A stretch of DNA of 64,000 bases from Neocallimastix lanati (nom. inval.) (GCA_016946835.1 JACVTC010000121.1:182501-246500); one strand, 5' to 3'. Shown: positions 33,119 to 46,838, numbered from the stretch's first letter. Translations and numbers: made by a program. Notes: generated by a model from the sequence alone, not told the origin.

Positions 33119-33132
33119 GATTAAGAGTCTCA
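33119..33132 (+). promoter_or_regulatory. Putative primer-binding site, complementary to a tRNA-Lys(CUU) anticodon arm
   Basis: Immediately after the LTR end (..taaca) comes gattaagagtctca. Its reverse complement, tgagactcttaatc, has the anticodon loop ctcttaa of lysine tRNA(CUU) with matching stem bases. Copia elements are known to prime from an internal half-tRNA fragment rather than a tRNA 3' end. The stem bases of this species' tRNA-Lys are not in the window, so only the loop match is general. Confidence 0.55.
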
Positions 33133-33166
33133 GTTGACTCATATCATTTATTATTAAAAGTACTTA

Positions 33167-33411
33167 ATTAATACATTCACCACTTCGAAATCATTCAAGA
33201 CTTTAACTTAGCTAAGGACCAACGCCTCCATGGAAAATCCAACTTTAATGAGTGGAAATTCCTTATTGACAATGCCGCTAAACGTCAAGGCATTAAGGAA
33301 TTCATGGAAGTCGACGTCGTTGGAAAACTTAATGACGTAGGTTTTAATTACGACCCCAATGTCAACGATGTTATCAACAAGGTAATTACTAAATTAATTA
33401 CCAAAATTTAA
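33167..33411 (+). pseudogene. Copia gag N-terminal fragment
   Basis: A frame reading FEIIQDFNLAKDQRLHGKSN, then EWKFLIDNAA and VGKLNDVGFNYDPNV, ends at TAA at 33409. The GKSNFNEWKF pattern resembles the opening of copia-type Gag proteins. No in-frame ATG is present (a TAA lies just upstream). The nucleocapsid, protease and integrase expected downstream are missing, so this marks the left side of the internal deletion. Confidence 0.65.
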
Positions 33412-33468
33412 TTAATAAAAATTTTTTATCGAAAAATAATGAATTAATTCAACAAAATTCAAAACTCT

Positions 33469-35436
33469 ATGAAGAAAAACTATAATTTCTCCACTCCTAC
33501 AATAGATATCAAAAATATTCCTTCAGATAATAAAAATTCGGTAATGGAAAATCTTAAAAATATAACTCTTCCATATAATATTAATCAGAATTTACCTTTA
33601 ATAACCGATTCTTCAACCAACCAAATTTCTCAAAAAACAGACGAAATTTCACTTACTAATAATAACGAAATAAATAATAAATTTAACAACAATAATATAG
33701 TAAACAAAGAAAATTATGCCCACAAATCTCTTATAGATGCATCAAGTGTTATTGATTTTTATAAAGATGAAATTATGGATGACATTGTAGCCAATACAGA
33801 ATATGGCAACATCTATAAAAGACCACTTAGTCCAAAATATAAAGAGACTGCACCTACTAATATTAGTACTCGTAGAAAACTAGACCAAATCAACGACATT
33901 ATTATTGCTTCTATATTTTGTCACATTCCTAATATATATGAAGAAGCAATAAACAGTGAAGACAAAAATAACTGGATTGAGGCTATTAATGATGAACTTA
34001 ATAACCTTTATTCTAATAATATTATGACTTTTGTTAAAAATGTACCTAAAAACAAAAACATCATTACCACAAAATGGGTTTTCAACACTAGACGTGATTC
34101 AAATAATAATATTTATAAATATAAAGCTCGTTTAGTTGCTCGTGGATTTAAACAAAAATGGGGAATCGATTATGAATTAACTTATTCTCCTACTCTAAAC
34201 ATTGATGGTCTTAAACTAATATTCGCTATTTCTGCTGCTCTTAAGTGGAATATTTTCCAGCTTAATATAAAGGCCGCTTACCTTAATGCTCCGCTTGATA
34301 AAGATATTTATACTACTATTCCTAAAGGCGATACGCGCTTTGGGCGGGGATATTGGAAGCTCAACAAAGCTTTGTATGGCCTTAAGCAATCTGGTAGACA
34401 ATGGTATAATACCATTAGAAAATTCCTAATAAAAAATGAGTTCATTCAAATTAAATCCGAACAATGTATTTTCAAATTTACAAAAAATAATATAACAAAA
34501 TGCATTATCGGTTTATATGTGGATGACATGGTCATCGCTGGGGAAAACAAATACATTAAACAAATAATAAATAAAATAAAATCAAAATTTAAAATATCTA
34601 AATGTGATCCAATTGAATACATATTAGGAATTGAAGTAAAGAAAGAAAATAATTCATATATTATTTCACAGAAAAATTTTATAAATAATATGTTATATAA
34701 ATTTAATATTGATAATACAAAGAAAAGAAAAACACCATGTACTGGTGATAATAAAATATCAGAAAACAATAAACCTTTCGATAAAACAATCTACAAAAGC
34801 GCAATAGGTTCCTTAATATACCTTTCGAAATGTACTAGACCTGACATAGCTTTCGCTGTAAATAAAGCTTCAAGAAAATGTGAAAATCCAACTATATCAG
34901 ATTGGAACAAAATAATAAATATTCTAAAATATATTAACAGTACTAAAGAATTTAAGATAGAATATAATGGAAAGGGGGAGCTTGTCTCATATACCGACTC
35001 TGACTTTGCCGGCTGTTTGGAAGATAGAAAATCTACCTCAGGAGGAATAATACTTATGGGAACAAGTCCGATATGCTGGTTGTCCAAGAAACAAACAAGT
35101 GTTGCTACGTCTACTGCTGAAGCAGAATACATAAGCACTTCCGAAAATATAAAGAAAATATTATGGATTAGAAATATAATAAAAGAAATTTTAAACAAAT
35201 GGATAACTGTTAAAATCTATACAGATAATCAAGCAAGTAAGAAAATAATGGAGAACGGAGAAATAAATACAAAATTAAAGCATATAAGTGTAAGATATCA
35301 TTTCAACAGGGACAATATTGCAAAAAAGAAAGTAAAATTAGAATATATTGATACTGAAAACATGCTAGCGGACATATTAACCAAGGACTCAAATGGACCA
35401 AAGATACAAAAATTTACAAACAACATTTTTATCTAA
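33469..35436 (+). CDS. Copia pol fragment: reverse transcriptase and RNase H, 655 residues
   Basis: An uninterrupted frame in a deleted element. Residues 1-160 are the Asn-rich hinge that normally lies between integrase and RT. RT (about 165-410) shows WIEAINDELNNL, TTKWVFNTRRD, ARLVARGFKQKWGIDYELTYSP, YWKLNKALYGLKQSGRQWY and the catalytic YVDDM. In motif A the family's catalytic Asp (QLDxK..YL) reads Asn: QLNIKAAYLNA, an AAT codon one change from GAT. After the linker YIL GIEV...KTPC, RNase H (about 500-645) has YTDSDFAG, KSTSGG, STAEAEY, YTDNQAS and DILTKD, all acidic positions present. The first Met is not the natural polyprotein start. Synthesis of active RT is unlikely. Confidence 0.9.
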   Translation: MKKNYNFSTPTIDIKNIPSDNKNSVMENLKNITLPYNINQNLPLITDSSTNQISQKTDEISLTNNNEINNKFNNNNIVNKENYAHKSLIDASSVIDFYKDEIMDDIVANTEYGNIYKRPLSPKYKETAPTNISTRRKLDQINDIIIASIFCHIPNIYEEAINSEDKNNWIEAINDELNNLYSNNIMTFVKNVPKNKNIITTKWVFNTRRDSNNNIYKYKARLVARGFKQKWGIDYELTYSPTLNIDGLKLIFAISAALKWNIFQLNIKAAYLNAPLDKDIYTTIPKGDTRFGRGYWKLNKALYGLKQSGRQWYNTIRKFLIKNEFIQIKSEQCIFKFTKNNITKCIIGLYVDDMVIAGENKYIKQIINKIKSKFKISKCDPIEYILGIEVKKENNSYIISQKNFINNMLYKFNIDNTKKRKTPCTGDNKISENNKPFDKTIYKSAIGSLIYLSKCTRPDIAFAVNKASRKCENPTISDWNKIINILKYINSTKEFKIEYNGKGELVSYTDSDFAGCLEDRKSTSGGIILMGTSPICWLSKKQTSVATSTAEAEYISTSENIKKILWIRNIIKEILNKWITVKIYTDNQASKKIMENGEINTKLKHISVRYHFNRDNIAKKKVKLEYIDTENMLADILTKDSNGPKIQKFTNNIFI

Positions 35437-35445
35437 AAATATTAT

Positions 35446-35456
35446 TTGAGGGGGAG
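35446..35456 (+). other. Polypurine tract of copia element
   Basis: ttgagggggag lies directly before the TGTTGA start of the 3' LTR, where plus-strand priming occurs in LTR elements. Confidence 0.85.
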
Positions 35457-35776
35457 TGTTGACTGCACTAATAATTTAACTATATATTTAATTTATTTAT
35501 TTATAGTATTTATTTATATTTATGTGTATTTATTTATTTATATTTAATGATTACTTAAATGTATTATGATCTATCGTCTTGTATAAATCTATGTTAATTA
35601 TCTTTTAATATTTATTTAATTAATTTTTAATTTATTCTATGTTATGGAAAACGCATGTAGTAACATGTGACTTTATTACTTATTTAAAGCTGAAAGATAG
35701 ATCATACACTTATTTCCCTTGTATACCATATTCCATGAGGAATATTATTATAGATCTAAATTTAATAAAGCTAACA
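35457..35776 (+). repeat. Copia 3' LTR, 320 bp
   Basis: Starts tgttgactgc and ends gctaaca (TG...CA termini). It differs from the 5' LTR at three visible positions (tag/tac, ttatgg/ttacgg, catgagg/cataagg). It is followed by about 24 bp of AAT units. Confidence 0.93.
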
Positions 35777-36067
35777 ATAATAATAATAATAATAATAATA
35801 GAAAGGTTATTGATAGCAATAATAAAATTAATATTTACTTAATAATATTTACTAATAATTAATGTTAATTAATAATATTATTAATTATATCATAGTTATT
35901 TTTAATAGAATTACTACAAAAAATCCATCCAATCAAATATATGAAAATCATTTTTTTGTACATTATTTGATAAATTGTAACAAATAGTTATTCAGTTGAA
36001 AATAATGATATAATAATGACTAAATATTTTTAAAATCAATAGATTAAACAATATAACATATAATTTT

Positions 36068-36100
36068 AATATTGTACAATATATTACATTGTACAATATT
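36068..36100. other. Inverted repeat, 13-bp arms, 7-bp spacer
   Basis: aatattgtacaat and attgtacaatatt are exact complements. Each arm contains the 10-bp palindrome attgtacaat. It could form a hairpin or be a paired binding site. Confidence 0.6.
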
Positions 36101-36624
36101 ATAATAAAAAAATTATTTAGTGATATATAAATAATAAATAAATAATTATAATACAATACATAATCTATTATATAATACATTATATTATACAGTAAAATAC
36201 ATAATATAATACAATACAATACAATCAAATTTATCTATATGTATTGTAAAATAATCAATATATCAAACATTTATTATTATATTATTTAAATTATTTATTA
36301 TCCCAGCTAAAATACCTCATACTGGAATTATTTTTATTTTGCCGATTATAAATAATTAATAATGATATATTTTTTTTCTTAAATTTGAAAATTTTAAATA
36401 TATTTTAATTATTTAATATTAATTTGAATAATAGTTAGATAATATAACAAAATCTTAATAATGAGGTTATATATTTTTCTGTAATGTCCTTTTTAAAGTT
36501 TTATTTGATGCTATTTTTGCTAATCACAATCAAAATAATAAATAATAATAAATAAATGAATAAATAAGTGTTAATCAAATAAATAACAAATAATACATAA
36601 ATAATTATGTAAAAAAGTAATAAG

Positions 36625-36659
36625 TTATTGCTTATTTAGTATTTATTTATAAGCAATAA
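36625..36659. other. Inverted repeat, 11-bp arms, 13-bp spacer
   Basis: ttattgcttat and ataagcaataa are exact reverse complements. Confidence 0.6.
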
Positions 36660-37408
36660 GTTATAATTAATAATAAATAAAAAGCAAAAAATCATTTTAA
36701 ATAATTTAATTAAAATATATTATTTTTTATTGAATAGACCAAGCATTTAAACTAAATTTTCTAAAACTGTCTTATATTTTTATTTTATTATTAATTTTTT
36801 TTATAATATTTTTTTTGTCTTTTTTTTTTTTTTTTTTTAAATTTCAATTTTAATTTTACATATATTATATATATATTGAATCCATATAATAAAAAATCAT
36901 TTTAATTTAAATTACTGATGTCCTTTCATAACGAAAGCTTAATTGTTAAAAAAGGTTATTTTTTTTTAAAAAATTATCAATATTTATTTGAGTATATAAA
37001 TTATAATTGATTTAAAATATATAATTATATATGTAATTTCAATTGATGGCTCATATTTATATTTACATATATTTTTTTTTTAATTTTAAAATTTTTTTTT
37101 CTCCAGATAATCATTAAAAATAAATTATGAATTTTCATAATTAAATATAGAGTACTTATATATCTATAATTATTATATACTATATAGTAATAGTTATATA
37201 TAAATTAAATACTTTATAGTATAATGCTGGTTGTGAAAAATAAATAAATAAATTTAATATAAATAAATAAATAAATAAATAAATAAATATAATCAATATA
37301 TATAAATATTTATTTTTAGAAAAAGATTAACCGCAAAATATTTATATTAATTATTCATTTATATAAATTTAAATAAGTAAATAAAGTAAAATAAATAAGT
37401 AAATAAGA

Positions 37409-37409
37409 A

Positions 37410-37488
<79 letters not shown>

Positions 37489-37491
37489 ATA
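37409..37491. repeat. (AAAT)n microsatellite, about 83 bp
   Basis: Perfect tetranucleotide array. Confidence 0.95.
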
Positions 37492-38350
37492 CACTTAATC
37501 ATTTAATTTTATATTTCATAGACCCATGAATTTAGCGGCATTTAAATTTAATATTGACTATTACAATATTAAATTTTATAAAAAATTTTAAACAAAAAAT
37601 GCAAAAAAAAAAATAATGATATAAAAATAAAAATATTTTTAAAATCATCTTTTTTTTTTATTTGATGTTTTTTGATGGTGTGGGAACTATTTACAAAAAA
37701 TTGGATTAATCTGAATTAAAGGAAAAATAAACAAATCTTTTAAAAATAGAGAATTCAAAATTTTAACTAGTATAAAAATGAAAACATATGTATATTTATT
37801 ATTTTTTCTGTATTATTTATAACTATTTTTATTTAAATAATCTTTTTTTTTTTTTTTTTTTTTAAAGATACTAATTCATTAGCATTATTAAAAATAAATA
37901 TCCGTCCTTTCTAAAAATTTAATTATTTAGATAATAAACAAGATTAAGTATATAGTAATACTTTTCTTTTATATAGTAATATATTTTTATATCTAAGGAA
38001 AAAAGAAAAATCCAAAAAAAAAAAAAAAGGTCCATATTTGAAGCTATTTAATATAGATTTTTATATTTCAATTTATTTAATAAAAAAATACTAATAATTC
38101 TATTATTTTTTTGTTTACCTATTATGGAATTAATATATTCTAATATACTAGTGATTTACAAAAATAATTTATTTTTATTATATATGAATTATATATTTAT
38201 TGAAACAAAAATAATTAATTGATATTAATAAGAAATTAAAATTGATTTAAATCTATTTTTTCATTAATTTAAAATTATGATGGGCTTTCAACAAATAATA
38301 CTTCAAATTAATATATTTGAAGTATATATCTCAATAGGAATTAGAATAAT

Positions 38351-38654
<304 letters not shown>

Positions 38655-41600
38655 ATAAATAATTAAATAATTAATTATTCTGATTGAAAACTTTATCATT
38701 ATATTAATATAAATAATTTAAATAATTTTTATTACTTTTATAATATAAAATTAAAATAATCATAAAATAATCCATAACATTGAATAATGATTATAAAATT
38801 GGCATGAATAAAAACTATTAAATAAAAGTAATTTCTCAATAAAAATAAGTTTAAGAGAAATAATTATAATATTGAATAATTTAAATAAAAATAACATTAT
38901 TTAATGTGATTCAAATATTTTAATAATTATCCTTAATTGTTATTAAATAATAATTATTTGAATGTTAACTATTCTAACAAAATTAGTTTAATTATTTAAT
39001 AAGAAATATTTAATTCTTCTATTGTTTTATTTCTTTTTTAAGTTAAATACATAAAGAGCCTACCTAATCTTTAAAAAATAAAAGAAAAAGGAGATAGACA
39101 AATAAGATATCTTTAACTGTTATGGTAAGTTTTTAAATACAACTTTTTTAAAGAATCCAAAAAAAAAATACTTAACACAATTATTATTATTTAAAAATTA
39201 CTTCAAAGTTTATAAATATATTTTGTATTTAGACAAAAAAAAATTATAAAATTATAAATTAATAAATAATAAATTAAATAAAAAACTAAATAAATAAATA
39301 ATAAATAAATAAATAATAAATAATAAATAAATAAACAAACAAACAAATAAATAAATAAAAAAATATTTATTCCAATCGATTAAATTAATAATCTAGAAAA
39401 TCATAATAATTTCAAAACAGCCAATGAAAGATTCTCCCGTATTAATTACATCTTATTATCTTTCTTCAATATTAAGTTTGAACTTATTTTTTTATTATTT
39501 TTTTTTAAATTGCAAATGTGCAGGTTACATATATTTACAATAGCAGCATTAGTCCTTCACTTTTTTATTTGAATGAATTAAAAAAAATTGATTTTTTTAA
39601 TATTTTTCGAAATTGTCTAAAACATATTTATTAATTTTTTTAATATTACTATACATTGTCTTCTTTTCATCCTTTCAAAATTGCTTATATTTATTACGAC
39701 TAAATCCTAATAAAAATTTTTAAATAAAAACTCATAGTTTTTGAAACTCTTTCCTATAATTAAAAATATGATCTTTTTTATAACTATCAAAATTTTCCAA
39801 TTATTTGAAATTTTAACTTTATTCAATTTAATTATTTATATATATTATTAATTTTTTAATTTTATTTTTTTATTTATTTATTTATTTACTAATTTATTTA
39901 TTTATTTATTTTTTTATCTATCTATTTATTAATATAATAATTTATTTAATTACTTTATTTTTATTTATTTACTTTTATATATAATTTTTTGAATTGAAAA
40001 TTATAACGTACATATATTAAAATATATTTCTAATAAATTAATTTATAATATTTATAAAAATTATAAAGGAAAAAATTATAAACAGTGTATATTTTAATAT
40101 AATTATAATATATTACATAATATGATACAGAATATATTGTAATATATTAATTTAATATAAATAAGCTTATTTTCATTACGTTTAAATAACAATTATTGAA
40201 TAAAATATGAATTTAATAGAAAATGTAATATAATTGATATATTAATGTAATATATTTGATTGTAATGTATTTACATTTAATAGCCTTTTTTTTTAATGTT
40301 TAATAATTAATATTATCTATGATATTAATGTAATATATTGTAATTAAAATTGTAATATAATATGTAGTAATAATATTATATGTAATATATTTAATGTAAT
40401 ATAATATGTAGATAAAATTAAAAAATGTAATATATTTAATGTAATTTATAAATTAAATGGTCTGTTTTAAATAATAATAAAAAATTTATAAATATTTACT
40501 TCTATAATTAATTATTATTATTTCATATTATCAAAAAAAAAAATTAAAAAATTTCAATTATAAATATATTAGATTATATTTTAATATGTATTATTATTTA
40601 TACAATAGAATGTTTTAATTTAAAGTATTCAATAAATAACGAGCAAATTATTTAAATTAAATAAATACATATTAAAAATAAATAAATAACTAAATAAAAA
40701 AATTACTAAATAAATAAATAAATAATTAATTAATTAATCAATTAATTAAATAAAAATAAGTAAATAAAAATAAATAAATAAATAAATAAAAATGAATAAA
40801 TAATAATGAACAAAAAAATGAATAAATAAAAATAAATAAAAATAAAAATAAATTTAAATATAAATATAAATAAATATAAATAAATATAAATATAAATAAA
40901 TAAAAATAAATAAATAAAAATAAATAAATAAAAATAAATAAATAATTTTCAATTATTGAATTAAAAAAAATTTTTTTTTTTAAATTTTATATTTAGTTAT
41001 AATTTATAATTCAATACTATTATATAATTTTTTATATGATTTGTTTCTTCATTTTTTAATCTATTCAATATTAATTTTTTTTTTTTTAAAAAAATTAATC
41101 AGTCCAATTGAATAAAAAAAATATAATTTTTTTTTTTCTTTTTTTTTAATAATTTTTTTAGTAAAGTTAGTATATATATATTTTTATTTTATTGTGTATT
41201 TTACTGATTTAAAATATATAAAAAGATATTTTATATAGTAATAATAAAATAATATCAATAAAAAGAGTAAAAATAAAACTATTTGACACAATAAAGTGTA
41301 AATTATTTTATATATTATATCAAGACAAATAATATTGAAAATATTATCATATCAAAGTATTTCTTTTCTTCATATATTTTTTAAATCAAAAGAGTAATTT
41401 AATATAGGTATTTAATAAATAAGAAAAACCTTAAAAAATATTCCAAAAAATATAGAAATGAATGAAGAAGTACAGAATTAAAAAAATTTGAAAGTTATAT
41501 TCTTATATTTAGAAGTACAAAAAGAAATTTAATAAATAAAAATTATATCTTCAATTTATGAAAAGAACGAAATTTATATTTAAAATATTAGAGTTTTTTT

Positions 41601-42366
41601 ATATTTGTAATTAATTTTATTTATTTTTTTAGTTTAGTAATAATACTAGTGTTCATTTCAATGTTTTTAAAAATATTACAGTAATATAACAGTTATATAT
41701 ATATTTTTTATATATTATTCAATAAAATAATATGAAGAGAAGCTCTATTATATAATCGTTTATTTAATAAAACTTATTGTAAAAATTAGGATATAAGTAA
41801 ATAATAATTATAAAAATTATTTGTAAAATTTATATAAATTTTCTTAAAACTTTATTAGGTCATTTTTATATCAATATTTTGATACAATATAAATTCTGTT
41901 TACGTTTACAATAATAGAAATTAATATAAATATATATAAAATTGTACGAAATATTTTAAAAAATATTATTTTGATGTTAACATTATATTACAACAAAATT
42001 TTATTTTAATAATAGTGATAAAAACATTAATATGTTCTTTTAATAGATTTTAAAAATTAAAACTAAATATAAAATATCAATTTATATTGCAATCATATAA
42101 ATATTATGTTGTATATTGAATGTTAATACCAAAAAAAAAAAAAAAGAAAAGAAAAAAAATTATTAAACCTTATATATTACGTTTTACATTGTTTTTTTAT
42201 TAAATATTATGATTATTAAATATAATATAAATTATTTTTTTTTTTTAGCTTGTAATCTAACATATTGTTTTAATAATTTTTTATAATATAATCAATTCTA
42301 TATTCAAATATATATGATTTAAAAATAGAAGATAATTAAATATATTAATAGGTCATAAGACAGACA

Positions 42367-44710
42367 ATGTCAACATTAGAATCATCATCAAGTCAAGGAG
42401 GAATAAAAAACTATTTATGTAGACATACATGTGGATGTAAGCTTCGTCATTCTACTGAATTTACTCGTTCTTCTGTTTCATCCCAAGGTGCCTTATGGTA
42501 TCATGAACATAATGATACTTTACATCCAAAGCATAATCTTGAATGCGAGTATGAACGTTATAGAAGTACTAGAAAAATAAAAGATGGAAAAGATAAAAAA
42601 GATATAAAGCATGATAAGGTATATACATTTTTATTTTATAATATATGTTATATTTTTTTAAGAATGAATGGAAAAAAATAATAAATAAAACTTTCAAGAA
42701 AGGAATAGTAATAGTATTAAATTAAAGGATCAAATGTAAATTTTTAAAGGTTGATTGTAAATTTTTAAAGGTTGATTAGGGTATAGGAATTTAGTATTAA
42801 AGGACAATTAAAAATATTTAAAGTTTAATATAGAATATATTATTAAATTAAGATATAATAGAAAAAATTTATATTTTTGGATAAATGAAAAATAAAATAA
42901 ATTTATCAATTTAATATATGAAGTTAAAAAAATTAAATATATAAAAGATGAATAAAAGACTATTGTATTTAAATCATTATATAATATATTAATATATTTT
43001 AAATTATAAATGTTAAAATTAAGAAATAAATAAAAAATATAATTAGTATTATGATTAAGAAAGAAATAAAAAAATTAAATAAAAGGGGAAAATAGATAGT
43101 TTTTATATATTAAATAATTAGTTAAAAAAATTTTTATAAATTAAAATTTAAATTAAATGATAAAAAAATAAATAAATAAAAATTAAAATAAAATAAAATA
43201 GGCTAGACAAAATAATTCTTCAACTTCATCCATTAATGGTTCTTCAACTTCCAATTCTTTACAAGACATTACTACCACTGGTGGTAATGTCAATTCTTCA
43301 AACTTTATGCCAATTCAACCACAACAAAATTATAATAATTTATATCCAAAGCTACTATTTCAGTCCTATCAAAAGAATACAATGGGAGGTAAGTTTAATT
43401 CTCAAGGAATGCCAGTAATTAATGGAGGTGATACAATTACTGGTGCAATTCGTAAAGATAATAATGGTTCTGGTTCACCAACTTTACAAACCATGGCAAA
43501 TTTAACATCGAAGTCTATGCCATTATATCAAGAAGATCAATTTAAAAGAAAATCATCTCTTCAAGATGATCAAAGTAATAAACGTATTAGAGTTGCTATG
43601 GAGGGAATTGCGTATCCTAATCAATATACTTTTGATGAAACACAATTTTTAAAAAATGAAATTAAAGATTTACAAGAACAAGTAGATTTCCTAAAGATTC
43701 AATACATTGAACAATTTTTACCAAAGGATAAGGTAGACGGTAATAATTACTCTAATAATATTAATTTATTAAAGAGAGTTGTTCCACAATTTTTACATGA
43801 TATTTGGTTTAAAAATTGCAAAAATACCACAGAATATCAAAAAAGAATTATTGAAATTTTAACCACAATTATTGAATTCTTTGATCCAGATAATAATAAA
43901 AATGCTACTACATCTTCACCATCTATTCCAAGTAATGGTAATGAAAATGTTCAAAGTATGATGAATTCTGGTAATATAATGGCTACTGATAATTTAAGTA
44001 AAGCTCAAACTGAAGAAGCTACACCAGTTGTAGATACTATTATTAAAGATCCATTGAATCATACTATTGCTAATACCGTTGGTGCAGTAGGACCAGTTGG
44101 AGCTGTTGGAGCTGTCGGAACAGTTGGTCCTGTTGGAACAGTTGGTCCTGTTGGTGCTGTTAACGCTGTTAATGCTGTTAATGCCGTTAATGCAGTCAAC
44201 GCTGTAAATGCTATTCAAGCTATCGAAAATAACCATTTTATAACGAATACTGCTTTAAATGAAGATGATATAAGTAATACAAATTCAAGTACTATTGTTG
44301 CAAATAATATTGAAACATTAGAAAGTATCAGTGATACTACCAAGAATCCAACAATTATTAATATAGAAGCTGTTCAAGCTCCTCCAGAAATTGTTAGTCA
44401 AGTTCAAACTGCTGAGGCTAAAGCTGCCGAACTTACACCTGTCATAAAATTGGATCCAACTGCTACTACTACTATTGATTTAACTGCTACTCTTGGCTCA
44501 ATTAAAGATGATGATGCTGCTACCTTAAATAATACTATAAATGAATTAAGTCAAAAAACTAGTATAATTAATTCTATTCAATTATCCACACAAATGGCTC
44601 AAGCAGCCCCAGCTGCAGTTAAACCAGAAACTACACTTGTTGCTACCGCAGCTCTTCCATCAACATTTGCATTGCAGGCAACGAATGAACTTGACGTTAT
44701 GAAAAAATGA
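42367..44710 (+). CDS. Unrecognised protein with Cys/His-rich N-terminus and VGAV/NAV repeats
   Basis: Two exons (42367-42618, 43202-44710) join in phase at AAG|GTATAT and TAG|GCT to give about 586 residues. Residues 17-63 contain C-x3-C-x-C (CRHTCGC) followed by WYHEHNDTLHPKHNLEC. These four Cys and four closely spaced His could bind zinc, but I match no named finger. A basic stretch follows (RSTRKIKDGKDKKDIK). Around residues 205-235 a predicted coiled coil (FLKNEIKDLQEQVDFLKIQY) is present, then a helical block LLKRVVPQFLHDIWF. Residues about 355-400 are VGAVGPVG and NAV repeats, and the C-terminus is Ala/Thr/Asn-rich. The layout (metal-binding motif, basic patch, coiled coil, low-complexity tail) would suit a nuclear regulator, which is only an inference. 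Confidence 0.75.
44080..44225 (+). repeat. Coding minisatellite (VGAVG.VG and NAV units)
   Basis: Tandem 9-18-bp units encode Val-Gly-Ala/Pro-Val-Gly then Asn-Ala-Val repeats within the gene at 42367. Synonymous differences between units show selection on the peptide or some age. Confidence 0.85.
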
Positions 44711-44870
44711 ATTTTATTAACAGAATTATATTTACAAAATAAATATTTTAAGCCTTAAAGTTTTAATAGAGTAATAAGATTTTATATCATTGATTTTTTT
44801 TTTTAAAAAAAATTTTTAAATAATAATTAAAAAAAAAAAAAAATGAAATGTCATAGTTATATATATATAT

Positions 44871-44908
<38 letters not shown>

Positions 44909-46258
44909 AAACAATTAAAAAAAAAAAGACATATAATCTAAAATTAAGGAAAAAGAAAAAAAAAGGGGGAAAACAAAAAAGAAAAAAAAAATTATATATA
45001 TATATTTAATTCAATAATTAGAATATACTATTATTATTAAATCATATATTATTCTAGTGAATATAAAAAAAAGTAATGATTAAAAATAATTTTTATTATT
45101 TAAATTATATTTAATTTTATTTAATTATTTTTATTTATATATATATTTTCGTTTGACATGGCATAATTAAGAATGACATGAAAAGAATATTTTTATTTAA
45201 ATATTTTTAAAAATTTAATTATATATATTAGTTTACAGTTTTATATTTATAAAATTTTTAAAATAAATATTATATTTCATTTAATATTTAAATATTTTAT
45301 TTTGTATCGATTTTAATTTTTATTTTTATATCAAAAATTTTTAATTGTTTTTTTATCATTTTAAAAAATTTTATTTAGTAATCATTTTATAAACATTTTA
45401 TAGCATTAAATTATATATATATAATATATATTATACATATAAAAATTATTATTTATATTAATAAAAAAAAAAAAAAAAAACTTTTAAACGTATTTATTTT
45501 TTTTTAAATAAATAGTAATAATCATTATATAATTTTATTTAATATACATAATAGTTTCAGGTGAACTTGTATTTTTTAATATAAATATATATATATATAT
45601 ACATTGTAAAAAAAAAAAAAAAAAAAAAATAATAAAATAAAAAAAAAAAAAAAGGAATTGGAAACATATTAATATTAAGAATTAAGTTCATAATAATTGA
45701 AGATAGAAAGGATGAGGAAAATTTAATAATAATATAAAAAAATTTCACCAATTATATATAATTTTTTTAAACTTTTTTTTCTTTGAATTTATATTTTTAG
45801 TTTAAAATATTCCATCTATAATCTTAATATTATTAAATAATTGTAATTTAAAATAATGTATTTTGTATATTAAAAATTAAAATCTTTTATTACATTATTA
45901 AATATTTCATGTAACCATCATAAATACAATATATCAAAGAAAAAGAATATTCGAGATAAAAAAAATTTTTTTACAAAAAATTTTATAATAAAAATAAGAG
46001 TAATGATAACAGAAGGATTAAAGAAAAGTTATTGTTATTCTTTTTAAATAATTGTTTTAACATTAATATATTTATATCTTATTATTATTTTTTTTTATTG
46101 ATGCTAATTGTTAGAATATGTGAAATAAATGAAAACTATGTATTGAAAATATTGTAACATAATTAATGTATATAATTAGTGATTTATTTTAATATTTATC
46201 ACTATAACTACAAAGAGAATATATATATACATATATATATATATATATGTATATATTG

Positions 46259-46621
46259 TTAGCTCTGATCTTCACAGAGAGTTATAATTGAAAACGAGGT
46301 AAAATCCAATATAGAAGAGGTATTCACAAATTAAGATGGTATAATATTACCTTTCAAGAGAAAGGTTTCCATCATATGTTATAAGATATATCTTAGATTC
46401 ATCCTATTATTAATTGTGTAATAATATTAAATATTTAGTTTTTTTGGGAAAATTATTAGATTACAAATATATTTAAGAAGTTATCTTAACAATATTTAAA
46501 TCGAATTAAAGAATTATTATAATGTTAAAATTATTTTATTCATGTAAAATTAAGAGTTAAATTATAATAATAATAGAAATAACTAATTGTTTAATAATAT
46601 CAGGCTAATACTATAAAACAA
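46259..46621. repeat. Dispersed repeat family C, copy 2
   Basis: Partner of 30437-30808, same orientation, 15.8 kb away. It keeps the outer gatgg/ccatc pairing, and its inner hairpin is a perfect 6-bp stem (cctttc-aaga-gaaagg). Confidence 0.8.
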
Positions 46622-46669
46622 GAAAAATTTATTTAAACTTATATCTAAATTAATTTAATAAGATAATTA

Positions 46670-46838
<169 letters not shown>

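Noticed and set aside
33469-35436. Autonomous, active copia element
   Set aside because: Integrase, protease and most of gag are absent, and the RT motif A Asp reads Asn.
35992-36228. 78-residue minus-strand hydrophobic ORF
   Set aside because: Composed almost wholly of Ile, Leu, Tyr and Phe, as expected from random A/T with an inverted repeat. No motif or neighbour supports it.
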